Shown here: piece by piece, positions 1 through 9,358 of the stretch | Layout of the letters: every line of letters begins with the position of its first letter | Numbering within the stretch: the first letter of the stretch is position 1 | NCBI GenBank assembly: GCA_016209225.1 | Contig: JACQWO010000068.1 | Span: 62,001-126,000 of the forward strand | DNA from: Desulfobacterales bacterium | Lineage (GTDB): Bacteria > Desulfobacterota > UBA8473 | Length of the DNA: 64,000 nt | Direction: 5' to 3' | Made by a program: the position numbers and the translations under genes | Notes under the pieces: generated by a model | Told to the model about the DNA's origin: nothing | Database searches by the model: none | Seen by the model: the letters and a program-made list of their open reading frames with translations, nothing else

Positions 1-1
1 G

Positions 2-814
2 GCTGATTTTACAGGTGATTCTCTGGGCTTAAGTATAGAAGCTGCTAAAACGGATTGTGATGTTATAGTCTTCTGTGGCGTCCATTTTATGGCTGAAAGC
101 GCTTCTATTCTATCTCCTGACAAAACAGTAATCCTCCCCAGACTTGATGCAGGATGTCCCATGGCAGATATGATTTCTGCCGATATTCTTGTAGCTAAAA
201 GGAGAGAAAACCCTGAAGCTGCCGTTGTTACCTATGTCAATTCGTCGGCTGAGGTAAAGGCCGAAAGTGATATCTGCTGCACGTCCGCTAATGCTGTCCG
301 CGTAGTGAACTCTGTAAAAAGTGACACGGTATTGATGACCCCTGACAAGAACCTGGCAAAATACGCATCAAGGTATACCGACAAAAAGGTTCTTTGGTGG
401 GAAGGCTATTGCCCGACTCACGATCGCCTCAAGGTGCAGGAAGTATTGGAAGTTAAAGCAAAACACCCCAGTGCCCTGTTTGTGGCTCATCCAGAATGCA
501 GGCCTGAGGTACTTGAGCTGGCGGATCATATATGCAGTACCTCAGGTATGTATGAATATGCTAAAAAGACAGACAATGAAGATTTCATAATAGGTACTGA
601 GATGGGAATACTATACCGATTAAAAAAAGATAACCCTGAGAAGAAGTTCATTCTTGCCTCAAAAAGCTTGATCTGCCCAAACATGAAATTAACTACCCTG
701 GAGAGTGTTTTAAATGCCATAGTAGAGATGAAGAACGTGGTTAGGGTTCCGGAAAAGATAAGGGTCCCTGCTAAGGAAGCCCTTGATAGGATGCTGGCCG
801 TCCCTCGAGACTAG
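2..814 (+). CDS. nadA: Quinolinate synthase, 5'-truncated by window edge
   Basis: Quinolinate synthase condenses iminoaspartate with dihydroxyacetone phosphate in NAD synthesis, using a cytoplasmic [4Fe-4S] enzyme. The frame is open from base 2, upstream of the first Met at 89; the residues before that Met ([14 protein letters not shown], then [10 protein letters not shown]) are typical NadA, so the gene starts before the window. About 270 of roughly 300 residues are present. The three cluster cysteines fit the family spacing: Cys in DAGC (codon 149-151), Cys in EGYCPTH (409-411) and Cys in LICPNM (674-676), 87 and 88 residues apart. The HPEC cysteine is not a ligand by that spacing. The next gene starts 20 bp downstream on the same strand. 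Confidence 0.96.
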   Translation, partial: ADFTGDSLGLSIEAAKTDCDVIVFCGVHFMAESASILSPDKTVILPRLDAGCPMADMISADILVAKRRENPEAAVVTYVNSSAEVKAESDICCTSANAVRVVNSVKSDTVLMTPDKNLAKYASRYTDKKVLWWEGYCPTHDRLKVQEVLEVKAKHPSALFVAHPECRPEVLELADHICSTSGMYEYAKKTDNEDFIIGTEMGILYRLKKDNPEKKFILASKSLICPNMKLTTLESVLNAIVEMKNVVRVPEKIRVPAKEALDRMLAVPRD

Positions 815-833
815 GTCTTAATGGAATAGGAGT

Positions 834-1712
834 ATGTTTAAGAGCGATATTATTTATTATTCTAGAAGCTTCCGGGATATAATTATGGAATCCTTTCGAT
901 CCTACAGACTAAACGGGGGGTTAAACCTGTCGGCTGCCATAGCCTTCTATTCAATCCTATCCTTGATCCCTTTCTTTTTTCTGCTCTTATCATTGACGGG
1001 ATATATACTTGGTTCCTCGGAAGAGGTATACAGGGCTGCTGTGTCTTTTATCAGAGAGCTTATTCCACAAATAGATACGATGGTTTTCGAGGAGACAAAA
1101 AGGATAATGAATAAAAGTGAAGTGCTGGGTTGGGTTGGAGTCCTGTCTCTAATTTGGACAGCCAGCCTAATATTCACCTCACTGGAGTTTGCATTGAATA
1201 CTATATTCAAAGTAAAGAAGAAGAGGCACTTTTTTTATTCAAAACTATTGGCATTTACAATGATACCCGTTGGCTGTGTTATCCTGACCACTTCAATACT
1301 AATAACCACCTTAGGAAAGGCTTTAGAGAAGGTAGATACCTTTATTGTATTTGGAACTGACCTGCATATCCTTTTTGCCGGTAGTGCGCTTATCAGGTAC
1401 GTATTCCCATACTTGTTAATAGCTTCTGCCTTTATCTTGGTATTTAAAGTTATTCCCAATACCAGGATTCCCTTTAAGTACTGTGTGGTTGGAGGAACCT
1501 TATATGCCTTCCTATGGGAGGTTGCCAAATACATATTAGCATGGTATCTAGGCAGAAATCCCAATTATGGGATAGTTTATGGATCACTTGAAGCTATGAT
1601 AATTTTAATATTATGGGTATTTTACTCTTCGTGCATTCTACTATTCTGTGCCGAACTGGTTTCAGCATATTATAGAAGGGATGTTACATTACTAAAGAAG
1701 GCATTCGTATAA
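834..1712 (+). CDS. YihY/BrkB family inner-membrane protein
   Basis: A 292-residue polytopic membrane protein of the YihY/virulence factor BrkB family (once misnamed ribonuclease BN). Hydrophobic segments lie near residues 29-54, 93-115, 135-158, 178-200, 212-235 and 248-275, consistent with six helices. The sequence NLSAAIAFYSILSLIPFF near the N-terminus and GSLEAMIILILWVFYSS near the C-terminus are characteristic of the family. The molecular function is not established. The ATG at 834 is preceded by a GGAG-like site. The CNB-domain gene follows after only 6 bp, suggesting cotranscription. Confidence 0.88.
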   Translation: MFKSDIIYYSRSFRDIIMESFRSYRLNGGLNLSAAIAFYSILSLIPFFFLLLSLTGYILGSSEEVYRAAVSFIRELIPQIDTMVFEETKRIMNKSEVLGWVGVLSLIWTASLIFTSLEFALNTIFKVKKKRHFFYSKLLAFTMIPVGCVILTTSILITTLGKALEKVDTFIVFGTDLHILFAGSALIRYVFPYLLIASAFILVFKVIPNTRIPFKYCVVGGTLYAFLWEVAKYILAWYLGRNPNYGIVYGSLEAMIILILWVFYSSCILLFCAELVSAYYRRDVTLLKKAFV

Positions 1713-1718
1713 GGGTTG

Positions 1719-2147
1719 ATGAAAGACAAAAAGACCAATCTACAAAATCAACTATTCCGAAAATTTGGGGGAAGTTTTCCTAAAGGGACTTTCCTTTTTA
1801 GGGAATCAGAATCTGGTAAAGAGATGTACATTATTCAATCTGGGAAAGTGAAGATAACAAAAAAAGCAGGAGGCGCAGACAGGATTCTGACTACACTATC
1901 CAGTGGAGATTTTTTTGGAGAGATGGCCATACTAACCGATGGCCCTCGTTCAGCAACAGCAGAGGTAATTGAAGATAGTGAGATATTGGTTATTAACCCT
2001 GAGACCTTTGAGGCGTTGATTCAGGCAAACTCGGATATTGCCATGAAGATACTGAGAGAATTAGCAGAGAGGCTCAAAGAAGCCAACAGACAAATAGAGG
2101 TTCTGTTATCGGTAACTACTCAGGCACAAAGTGGCAAAGGCACATAG
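1719..2147 (+). CDS. Stand-alone cyclic-nucleotide-binding domain protein with repeat-derived C-terminus
   Basis: A 142-residue CRP-type cyclic-nucleotide-binding domain with no DNA-binding domain. The phosphate-binding cassette (SGDFFGEMAILTDGPRSATA) keeps the Glu and Arg expected for cAMP/cGMP binding. A TTG at 1716 is directly in front; I prefer ATG 1719, behind AAGGG. The last eleven codons (VTTQAQSGKGT) lie inside an inserted element that begins at 2112. Joining the flanking 8-bp duplications restores a frame ending KDEEGGKVSE with TAA at 2273, so the original C-terminus was displaced. Ligand and partner are unknown; a second such domain is fused to the RND transporter at 19708. Confidence 0.88.
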   Translation: MKDKKTNLQNQLFRKFGGSFPKGTFLFRESESGKEMYIIQSGKVKITKKAGGADRILTTLSSGDFFGEMAILTDGPRSATAEVIEDSEILVINPETFEALIQANSDIAMKILRELAERLKEANRQIEVLLSVTTQAQSGKGT

Positions 2148-2234
2148 GCACAAAGCAGAGCAGGGTCGTTTCTTTGTTTTTCCCTACTTTGTGCCTTTGG
2201 TGCTCTGTGCCTTTGTGCCTACCTGAATAGTTAC
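2112..2234. repeat. Family A MITE-like element, complete, with 8-bp target duplication
   Basis: The 123-bp element begins GTAACTACTCAGG and ends CCTGAATAGTTAC, an inverted repeat with one mismatch. Its interior is palindromic, built from degenerate GGCACAAAG-type words. TGTTATCG occurs immediately before (2104-2111) and immediately after (2235-2242), an 8-bp direct repeat expected of transposition. No transposase is encoded. Related ends occur near 9319, 37459, 42094, 42300, 42456, 49256, 49333, 54880, 54955 and 63508. Confidence 0.85.
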
Positions 2235-2298
2235 TGTTATCGAAGGATGAAGAAGGTGGTAAGGTTTCGGAATAAAGGGTTTTAGGGGTTAAGGTTAG

Positions 2299-5200
2299 AT
2301 GCAGGATGTGAATTTATCTACTGAAAGGGTATTTTATGAAGAGCCGGCTATATCCAAATTATTAAGGTCTATAGATGACAGAAAAAGAAAAATATGGGCA
2401 TCTGGGTTAAAAGGATCTTCCAAGGCATTTCTTACGTACCTTCTGAAAGAAAAGTTGAACAGGGTTTTTGTCATAATTACCCCGACTATGATGGATGCCC
2501 AGGTTTTTTGTAATGATTTAAGGTTTTTTTTAGGTGAAGAAGATTCCAATTCTTCACCAGAACAGCTTAAATGCCTTCTATACCCTCCGTGGGATACCTT
2601 TCCATTCGATACCCTCTCCCACTCACCAGACATTATATGTAAGAGACTGGAGGTTTTGTACTCTCTTACGATGGGTTTTGGATCTATTATCATTACTACT
2701 CTTTCTGCATTAATGCAAAGAGTAGTAGCTAAGGGTATTATCGAGAATGCTGCAGAACAGATATATAATGGACAGGAGATTAATCGAGACAGACTGATCG
2801 AAAAAATGGTCGAAGGTGGTTACACTCATGTTAGTGTGGTTGATGCCAAGGGAGAATACAGCGTTCGTGGGGGCATCGTTGATATCTTCCCTCCCCTTTT
2901 TGAAAATCCTATCAGACTGGAGTTTTTTGGAGATGAGATAGAATCCATCAGGCACTTTGATGTGATATCTCAACGCTCATTAAACTCTTTAGAAAAAGCC
3001 ACAATTCTTCCTGTTAGGGAGATCATCTTAAATAGTACGACTGCCGATTATGCCATCAAAAGGATTAGGAATAATGCCGATGACAACGATCTCCCAAGGA
3101 GTATGAGCGATGAACTCGCCGATGAGATAAGGAACACAACAACCTTTCCAGGAATTGACTTTTTTCTTCCTTTTTTCTATCCGAAACTGGATACCTTCTT
3201 CGATTATCTACCCCAAGATGCAATTTTAATAATGAGTGAGATGTGGGACATAGAAAGAGAGGAACAAAAATACAGGGACGAGATAGAGGAAGGACATCAA
3301 AGAACAATCAAGCGAAAAGAATTTTATCCTGAAGTTTGTGAACTATACTTAACTCCGGATGAGATTAACTCGAACTTCGAAAGATTCCAGGTTGTGTTGC
3401 TGGAAAGGTTTGATATTCACCAGCCCTATGAAACTTTCATTGAGTTTTACACGGAAGGAAATGAAGATATAAGAAAAGAGTCCATACACTTAAGGTCGGA
3501 TGAAGGAATACTCGGCGTTTTTGTAGAAAATATTAGAATTTGGCTGGAGGATAGCTGCCAGATCTTTCTGGTATGTCATACCGATTCTCAGGCTAAGAGG
3601 CTCTTTGAAATCTTAAAAGACTATAGTCTTCCCTTTGGGCTCGATCCGGGACCATCCTTTCAGTCCCAGATAAAGGAAATCAATCTGTCTGGATCAGTGC
3701 CAAGGATGAGGATTCAGGTTGGTAGTCTTCTGTCAGGATTCCGTTGGCCTCACACAAAAATTATAATAGTAACAGAGGAAGAGATATTTGGTGAGAGAAA
3801 AAGGCGACATCCTAAAGCCAAGCTTGAGGATGATTATAGAATATCGACCTTTGGTGATCTCAAGGTAGATGACCATGTAGTCCATGTAGACCATGGAGTG
3901 GGATTATACCTTGGATTGAGAAAGCTCGATGTAGATGGAACAGAAAACGACTATCTCCTCTTGGAATATATGGATGGGGATAAACTCTATCTTCCGGTTA
4001 CCAGATTAAATCTCCTCCAAAAGTACCTGGGGGTTAAAGGACACTCCCCCAAATTGGATAAACTGGGAGGACGTTCTTGGGAAAACAAAAAGAAAAAAGT
4101 TAAAGAATCCATTAAAGAGATGGCTGAAGATCTTTTAAAGTTATATGCATTAAGAAATGTGCAAAAGGGTTTTGCCTTCTCAAAAAAGGATCATTATTAC
4201 AGAGAGTTTGAAGCTGCTTTCCAATATGAGGAGACTCCGGATCAGTTGGAGGCTATTGAAAGTGTAATGAGGGACATGGAAGACGAAAGGCCTATGGAAA
4301 GACTCATATGCGGTGATGTGGGTTTTGGCAAGACTGAAGTCGCCCTCAGGGCATCATTCAAAGCGGCAATGGATGGGAAACAGGTGGCAGTATTGGTTCC
4401 GACTACTGTGCTGGCTCAGCAGCATTATCAAACCTTTGCACAGAGACTCAAACCATATCCTGTATTTATAGATATGCTTAGTAGGTTCAGAACCCGTCAG
4501 GAACAAAAGACTATTCTCAATAAACTAAAAGATGGAGAGATCGATATTGTAATTGGAACCCACCGTTTGCTTCAAAAGGACGTGAGCTTCAAGAATTTGG
4601 GGTTGTTGGTTATAGATGAGGAACACCGATTTGGTGTTTCCCATAAAGAAAAGCTAAAGAAACTGAAAAAATTAGTGGATGTGATTACCATGACAGCTAC
4701 CCCTATCCCAAGGACCCTTTATATGTCTATGATGGGAGTCAGGGATTTAAGTGTAATTAACACACCGCCCGAGGATCGTCTGGCCATCAAGACCTATATT
4801 ACTAAATTCGACGACGATATCATCAGAAGGACAATACTTAGAGAAATTGAGAGGGAAGGACAGGTATTCTTTGTTCATAATCGGGTAGAAGGTATACCTG
4901 CGATGGTAAGGTATCTGAGAAAATTGGTTCCCGAAGCCAGGGTTGGTGTTGCCCACGGGCAGATGGTAGAGAGGTACCTGGAAAAAGTAATGCTTTCCTT
5001 TATCAATAAAGAGATCAACCTTTTGGTTTGTACTACCATAATCGAATCAGGACTGGATTTTCCCTCTGCAAATACAATTATCATAAATCGTGCCGACAGA
5101 TTGGGTTTAGCCCAAATGTACCAACTTCGAGGGAGGGTAGGAAGGGCAAAAGAACAGGCATATGCTTATTTGATGGTACCAGGGAAATATCTCATATCGA

Positions 5201-5838
5201 GTAACGCGTTGAAGCGTGTAAAGGCTCTCTCTGAACTCACCGAATTGGGTTCCGGATTCAGACTGGCAACACATGATCTGGAAATAAGAGGTGCAGGAAA
5301 CATTTTGGGAAACTCTCAATCCGGGCATATTGCCACCGTTGGCTATGATATGTACAATGAATTACTGGAAAGAACTATTAAAGAACTTAAGGGGGAAGAG
5401 GTTATCTATGAGATTCAACCGGAGATCAACATTAAGATTCCTGCCTACATCCCTGAAGACTATATTAGAGATACCAATCAACGGTTGATGGTTTATAAGA
5501 GACTTACATCTATCAGCTCGGATGAGGAACTGGGAGAGATGATGAGAGAGGTTACTGACAGATTTGGGAAAATACCCCCCCTGGTCGAAAGTCTACTTGA
5601 AGTGGTAAGGATTAAAATTCTGCTTAAAAGATTTCTTATTACCAGCGCTGATTACAATGGAAGGGAGATCATTTTGTCATTTGATCCCAGGGCTGAAGCA
5701 TCTCTTGAAAAGATCCTCCAACTCATCGTCAGTGACGGGGAAAGATATAGATTTTCTCCTGATTTAAAGCTAAGCATACCCTTCAATAATGATAACTGGA
5801 AAAGTATTTTAGATGAGATTAAAAACGTATTGAAATAA
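2299..5838 (+). CDS. mfd: Transcription-repair coupling factor Mfd
   Basis: Mfd removes RNA polymerase stalled at DNA lesions and recruits UvrA for nucleotide excision repair. The 1179 residues match the usual full length. The order is UvrB-homology region (about 1-350), RNA-polymerase-interacting domain (about 500-580, starting after YRISTFGDLKVDDHVVHVDHG), RecG-like translocase with Walker A GDVGFGKTE at 672-680 and Walker B DEEH at 773-776, and the C-terminal TRCF domain. The TATPIPRTL and QLRGRVGRA helicase motifs are intact. The ATG at 2299 has a weak ribosome site. The start lies 64 bp after the family A element. Confidence 0.97.
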   Translation: MQDVNLSTERVFYEEPAISKLLRSIDDRKRKIWASGLKGSSKAFLTYLLKEKLNRVFVIITPTMMDAQVFCNDLRFFLGEEDSNSSPEQLKCLLYPPWDTFPFDTLSHSPDIICKRLEVLYSLTMGFGSIIITTLSALMQRVVAKGIIENAAEQIYNGQEINRDRLIEKMVEGGYTHVSVVDAKGEYSVRGGIVDIFPPLFENPIRLEFFGDEIESIRHFDVISQRSLNSLEKATILPVREIILNSTTADYAIKRIRNNADDNDLPRSMSDELADEIRNTTTFPGIDFFLPFFYPKLDTFFDYLPQDAILIMSEMWDIEREEQKYRDEIEEGHQRTIKRKEFYPEVCELYLTPDEINSNFERFQVVLLERFDIHQPYETFIEFYTEGNEDIRKESIHLRSDEGILGVFVENIRIWLEDSCQIFLVCHTDSQAKRLFEILKDYSLPFGLDPGPSFQSQIKEINLSGSVPRMRIQVGSLLSGFRWPHTKIIIVTEEEIFGERKRRHPKAKLEDDYRISTFGDLKVDDHVVHVDHGVGLYLGLRKLDVDGTENDYLLLEYMDGDKLYLPVTRLNLLQKYLGVKGHSPKLDKLGGRSWENKKKKVKESIKEMAEDLLKLYALRNVQKGFAFSKKDHYYREFEAAFQYEETPDQLEAIESVMRDMEDERPMERLICGDVGFGKTEVALRASFKAAMDGKQVAVLVPTTVLAQQHYQTFAQRLKPYPVFIDMLSRFRTRQEQKTILNKLKDGEIDIVIGTHRLLQKDVSFKNLGLLVIDEEHRFGVSHKEKLKKLKKLVDVITMTATPIPRTLYMSMMGVRDLSVINTPPEDRLAIKTYITKFDDDIIRRTILREIEREGQVFFVHNRVEGIPAMVRYLRKLVPEARVGVAHGQMVERYLEKVMLSFINKEINLLVCTTIIESGLDFPSANTIIINRADRLGLAQMYQLRGRVGRAKEQAYAYLMVPGKYLISSNALKRVKALSELTELGSGFRLATHDLEIRGAGNILGNSQSGHIATVGYDMYNELLERTIKELKGEEVIYEIQPEINIKIPAYIPEDYIRDTNQRLMVYKRLTSISSDEELGEMMREVTDRFGKIPPLVESLLEVVRIKILLKRFLITSADYNGREIILSFDPRAEASLEKILQLIVSDGERYRFSPDLKLSIPFNNDNWKSILDEIKNVLK

Positions 5839-5920
5839 TCGTTATCACGTGATAGCTTTATTTTGGGGATCATCTCCAAAAAAGTTGCAATTTGAAATAA
5901 AGGATTCAAGAGGTCAAGGG

Positions 5921-5976
5921 GTAGGGGCAATCCCTTGTGGTTGCCCTGTAGGGGCAGGGATAACCCTACCCCTACT
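5921..5976. repeat. Family C GTAGGGGC palindromic repeat
   Basis: GTAGGGGCAA... reads into a second GTAGGGGCAGGG and ends in CCCTACCCCTAC, giving a nested inverted repeat with the GTAGGGGC arm seen also at 46106, 48463 and 60060. It lies between mfd and the SurA-like gene. It could fold as a hairpin in RNA but no T-run follows. The short palindrome TATCACGTGATA lies 65 bp upstream, just after the mfd stop. Confidence 0.6.
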
Positions 5977-6027
5977 GAAATTGAACCAAAACATCAACCC
6001 TTTTATTAAATATGAGGTTTTCTGTCA

Positions 6028-7014
6028 GTGAAAGTATTTCCAAAAAAACAGATTCTAATCCTGTTTTTTATCCTCTCCTTTAGTATTTCTTACTTAAACC
6101 TTAAAGTAGCCGCAGAGACCATTGACAAGGTGGTTGCCATAGTTAATGGCGAGGTTATTACCCTTACAGAGTTGAACGAAGCAGTAAGTTTCGTATTAAA
6201 GGATACTGGAGGCATAATAAATTTTGATGGTGCGGAGACGGACCCTGCCGAAATTAAAAGGAAAGTACTGGATCGGCTTATTGATAACAAGCTGATAGAA
6301 CAGGAAACAAAGAAGATGGGTATAGTTGTGTCTGAAAGGGAGATAGATAATGCCCTGGAGAATATACAGAAAGACAACTCTATCTCAAGGGAAGAATTGG
6401 TTAAAGAGTTGGCAACCAAAGGGCTGAGTCTTGAAAAGTATAAAGAGCAGATCAGACAGGGGATGGAGAAGATGATGCTCATAAATCGCGAAATTAAATC
6501 CAGGGTGGTGGTGAATGAAAATGAACTAAAAAAGTATTACACCGAGAATATGGATTTTTTTAAGATGGTAACAGGGGTAAGAATTCAACATATACTTCTT
6601 CCAATTCCCCCAAACGCGGATGAAGCAAAAATAAAAGACGTCTATGAAAAAGCCAGAGATTTATTAGTAAAGTTAAGCAATAAGGAGGACTTCGGAAAGC
6701 TGGCTAAAATGTATTCTCAGGACCCTTCATCAGATTCAGGTGGTGACATGGGGTGGTTTAAGAGGGGGGAAGTAACACCATTTTTAGAGAAGGTTGTCTT
6801 TAGTCTTAGAGTTGGAGAGGTTAGTGACATAATCAGAAGCGGTTTAGGCCTTCACATAGTTAAGCTTATGGACAGAAAAGAAGAAGGGGTTAGACCTTTT
6901 GAAGAGGTTAGGGATGAGATAAAAGACACCATTTATGTAAAAAAGGTGGAGAAGGAATTTAAAGAATGGTCTGAAGGGTTAAGAAAAAAGGCTTTTATTA
7001 AGGTGAAGCTATAA
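6028..7014 (+). CDS. SurA/PpiC-type periplasmic peptidyl-prolyl isomerase
   Basis: A periplasmic parvulin-type chaperone likely assisting outer-membrane protein folding. Residues 1-29 form a signal peptide (basic start, hydrophobic ILILFFILSFSISYL, AA before ETID). Then comes a SurA N-terminal domain (DKVVAIVNGEVITLTEL) and a single parvulin domain from VRIQHILLPIP at about 186 to LHIVKL near 285, including SSDSGGDMGWFKRGEV. E. coli SurA has two parvulin domains; this 328-residue form has one. The only reasonable start is GTG 6028, with GAGG about 10 bp upstream. pdxA follows after 186 bp, as surA-pdxA do in many proteobacteria. Confidence 0.9.
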   Translation: MKVFPKKQILILFFILSFSISYLNLKVAAETIDKVVAIVNGEVITLTELNEAVSFVLKDTGGIINFDGAETDPAEIKRKVLDRLIDNKLIEQETKKMGIVVSEREIDNALENIQKDNSISREELVKELATKGLSLEKYKEQIRQGMEKMMLINREIKSRVVVNENELKKYYTENMDFFKMVTGVRIQHILLPIPPNADEAKIKDVYEKARDLLVKLSNKEDFGKLAKMYSQDPSSDSGGDMGWFKRGEVTPFLEKVVFSLRVGEVSDIIRSGLGLHIVKLMDRKEEGVRPFEEVRDEIKDTIYVKKVEKEFKEWSEGLRKKAFIKVKL

Positions 7015-7200
7015 GCTTGGATCAATTTGCTCTGAAAATAAATCCATAATGCACTGATATTAAAGCAGAATATGAAAACTGATACCGATTCATGCGGCAA
7101 ATTAAAATATTCCCCCTCCATCTCCTCCAGCACCAGACTTATGGGGCATGCTGATCCCTCCAGGGGATGGGGAGTTTATAGATAGATACAAGGTAAGGAA

Positions 7201-8247
7201 ATGGAGAATATGGAACTTTCTGTAATTGGAATTACCATGGGAGACCCTGCAGGGGTAGGCCCTGAAATAATTGTAAAGGCACTCTCTGATCCACGGATAT
7301 TCCAAATCTGCAGACCTGTTGTCCTTGGGGACCAGGGGCTAATCTCAAGGGTTGTCCAAATGCTCGGACTGGAGGTTAAGGTAAGTACTATTACGAGCAT
7401 AAAGGTTGAGAGATATAAGGCTGGAATAATAAACGTATTCAACCTTTCCCATCTAGACGCCAATGCAGTAGCTTGGGGGAAACCGGACGAAAGATTTGGC
7501 AAAGCCGTTGTGGACTACATAAAGGCAGGAACCAAACTGGCGCTGGATGGAGAGATTGAAGCTATAACTACTGCACCCATAAACAAAGAGGTGATAAACA
7601 GGGCAGGTTATGCCTATGCAGGGCACACCGAACTCTTTGCCGAATTAACCCATACGAAAGACTATGTTATGATGCTTACAGGGGAAAAGTTAAGAGTTGC
7701 CCTGGTAACAACCCATTGCAGATTAAAAGATGTGGCAGACCTCTTAAATACTCAAAGGATATTCACCATTATCAAGGTAACGAACAATTCCCTTAAGGAG
7801 TATTTTGCCATATCAAAGCCCAGGATAGCTGTGGCTTCTTTGAACCCCCATGGAGGGGAAGGCGGAATATTTGGTGATGAGGAAGAAAGGATAATCATAC
7901 CGGCAATTAATAGAGCTAAGGATGCAGGGATCGATGCCGTGGGAACTCTTTCCTCTGATACCCTTTTTTACTATGCTTCCCGAGGAGACTATGATGTGGT
8001 TGTGTGCATGTATCACGATCAGGGGCTTATCCCTTTGAAATTGTTGAGTTTTCAAAACGCTGTCAATGTAACCCTCGGATTGTCCATAATCAGGACATCT
8101 GTAGATCATGGGACTGCATACGATATAGCAGGCACAGGAAAGGCTGATCCGGAGAGTCTGAAGAATGCCATTACTCTTGCTGCATCTATGGCAAACAAAA
8201 GAAGAAAACTCTCCAAAGATATGTCAGGGAACCTTACGTTATGTTAA
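7201..8247 (+). CDS. pdxA: 4-hydroxythreonine-4-phosphate dehydrogenase
   Basis: PdxA oxidises 4-phosphohydroxy-L-threonine in the DXP-dependent pyridoxal 5'-phosphate pathway. The 348 residues are full length. The family start ITMGDPAGVGPEI is present; divalent-metal histidines by spacing are H172 (TTHCRL), H217 (NPHGGEGG) and H272 (MYHDQGLIPLK), and H142 in GHTE is the substrate-binding position. ATG 7210 behind GGAG is an equally good start. The stop overlaps by 4 bp the stop of the convergent GalT-like gene. Confidence 0.96.
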   Translation: MENMELSVIGITMGDPAGVGPEIIVKALSDPRIFQICRPVVLGDQGLISRVVQMLGLEVKVSTITSIKVERYKAGIINVFNLSHLDANAVAWGKPDERFGKAVVDYIKAGTKLALDGEIEAITTAPINKEVINRAGYAYAGHTELFAELTHTKDYVMMLTGEKLRVALVTTHCRLKDVADLLNTQRIFTIIKVTNNSLKEYFAISKPRIAVASLNPHGGEGGIFGDEEERIIIPAINRAKDAGIDAVGTLSSDTLFYYASRGDYDVVVCMYHDQGLIPLKLLSFQNAVNVTLGLSIIRTSVDHGTAYDIAGTGKADPESLKNAITLAASMANKRRKLSKDMSGNLTLC

Positions 8248-9293
8248 AAATAATCCCTTAGCCGACCAGCCAGATACTCCGGCACATTAGCAAACCAATC
8301 TTCCATATAAAAAAGCGGTGCGAGGTGGATATCACTTATATAATTACCATTAAAATTGGGCCTGGTAGCTACCCTCACACTTGACCGGAAGCTATTGCTT
8401 TTTTCTCCTAAAGGGCCTGAGTATAAGATATAGTTGAAAGAACCCATCCGGAGGTCCTTTTTATAGAAGGAGAATACCTTCGAGAGCCCTTCCGTGATCC
8501 CATCCAGATCTTTATCGTTGTATTCAAAGTAATTTGATTTTTCAGGTAATATCCCTATAAATTCATTATTTGCCATAGGCGAAAACGAAGCCATCCACTC
8601 CACATTTCCTGTGCTGCCTACATATCTCTCCCCCAGTTTTTTCTCAGTCTCTATCAGATCCTGCCAAAAGTTTTTGGCATTCCTTTCCAGATAAGCATTA
8701 CTTTCCCGCATCATACAATCGACATAAGTAAATGGATCCCTGCTCATGTAAATCTGGATGTGGGGGTGTACCTGAGATGATGCAGCAGGCGGAAGATAGT
8801 TCATCCCAAATATGGCATATTTATACTCTGGACGTCTGCTATGTACTGCTTGTAGGAAATCAATAATAGTACTAAAGCAGTTTTTTAATATTTCAGGGGA
8901 GAATTCGTCAGTCTTTAGAAAGTGATCCTTCCCAATAATACCTATAGCCGTAACTTCATAAATCTGAAAGAGATTTGGGAATACCCACGAATCCCCTTTT
9001 CTAAATCTTCCTTCAGGCAAGATGTCCGGTGGGAATTTTGGTGTTACCTTTTCCAGGTTTTGGGGACAGAATATGCAGGTCTCTTTTGTCTTATTTACTA
9101 TCATTTCTATCAGGTTTTCATCGGCAGGCTGATAGAACATCTTCGCCTTCTCTGTTAAACCGGCATTGAAGAGCCTCTTTACACCTGTTAATGGATCAAA
9201 ACGGATCTCAGTAGACTGTCTATCCTCTTGAAACGCATTCATCGGGTTCAGAATCGAAGCCGTATTCCTAATTTTTTTAAACTCCACAGTCAT
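8244..9293 (-). CDS. GalT-like HIT-superfamily nucleotidyltransferase, HxHxQ type (paralogue 1)
   Basis: A 349-residue protein resembling galactose-1-phosphate uridylyltransferases. C73-x-x-C76 (ETCIFCP) could bind zinc, and the active-site motif is H176-P-H178-I-Q180, the HPHxQ pattern in which the middle His is the nucleotidylated residue. The repeated phrase YSGPLGEKS occurs near the C-terminus. The substrate cannot be deduced, because the overall sequence is far from classical GalT. A paralogue at 39458-40516 aligns residue for residue around the motif but has His in place of Q180. The stop overlaps that of pdxA. ATG 9293 lies behind AGGAGGG. Confidence 0.75.
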   Translation of the reverse strand: MTVEFKKIRNTASILNPMNAFQEDRQSTEIRFDPLTGVKRLFNAGLTEKAKMFYQPADENLIEMIVNKTKETCIFCPQNLEKVTPKFPPDILPEGRFRKGDSWVFPNLFQIYEVTAIGIIGKDHFLKTDEFSPEILKNCFSTIIDFLQAVHSRRPEYKYAIFGMNYLPPAASSQVHPHIQIYMSRDPFTYVDCMMRESNAYLERNAKNFWQDLIETEKKLGERYVGSTGNVEWMASFSPMANNEFIGILPEKSNYFEYNDKDLDGITEGLSKVFSFYKKDLRMGSFNYILYSGPLGEKSNSFRSSVRVATRPNFNGNYISDIHLAPLFYMEDWFANVPEYLAGRLRDYF

Positions 9294-9318
9294 AGGTACC
9301 CTCCTTTTTTGTTTTTAC

Positions 9319-9331
9319 CCTGAGTAGTTAA
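9319..9331. repeat. Family A element, terminal remnant
   Basis: CCTGAGTAGTTAA matches the family A right end at 12 of 13 positions, upstream of the GalT-like gene. No matching left end or interior is visible, so it may be a decayed copy or a chance match. Confidence 0.4.
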
Positions 9332-9358
9332 TCCTGAAAGAGCGGATAGCTAACACAA

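Noticed and set aside
5849-6031. 60-codon frame between mfd and the SurA-like gene
   Set aside because: Mostly repeat sequence of family C, with no ribosome site or homology.
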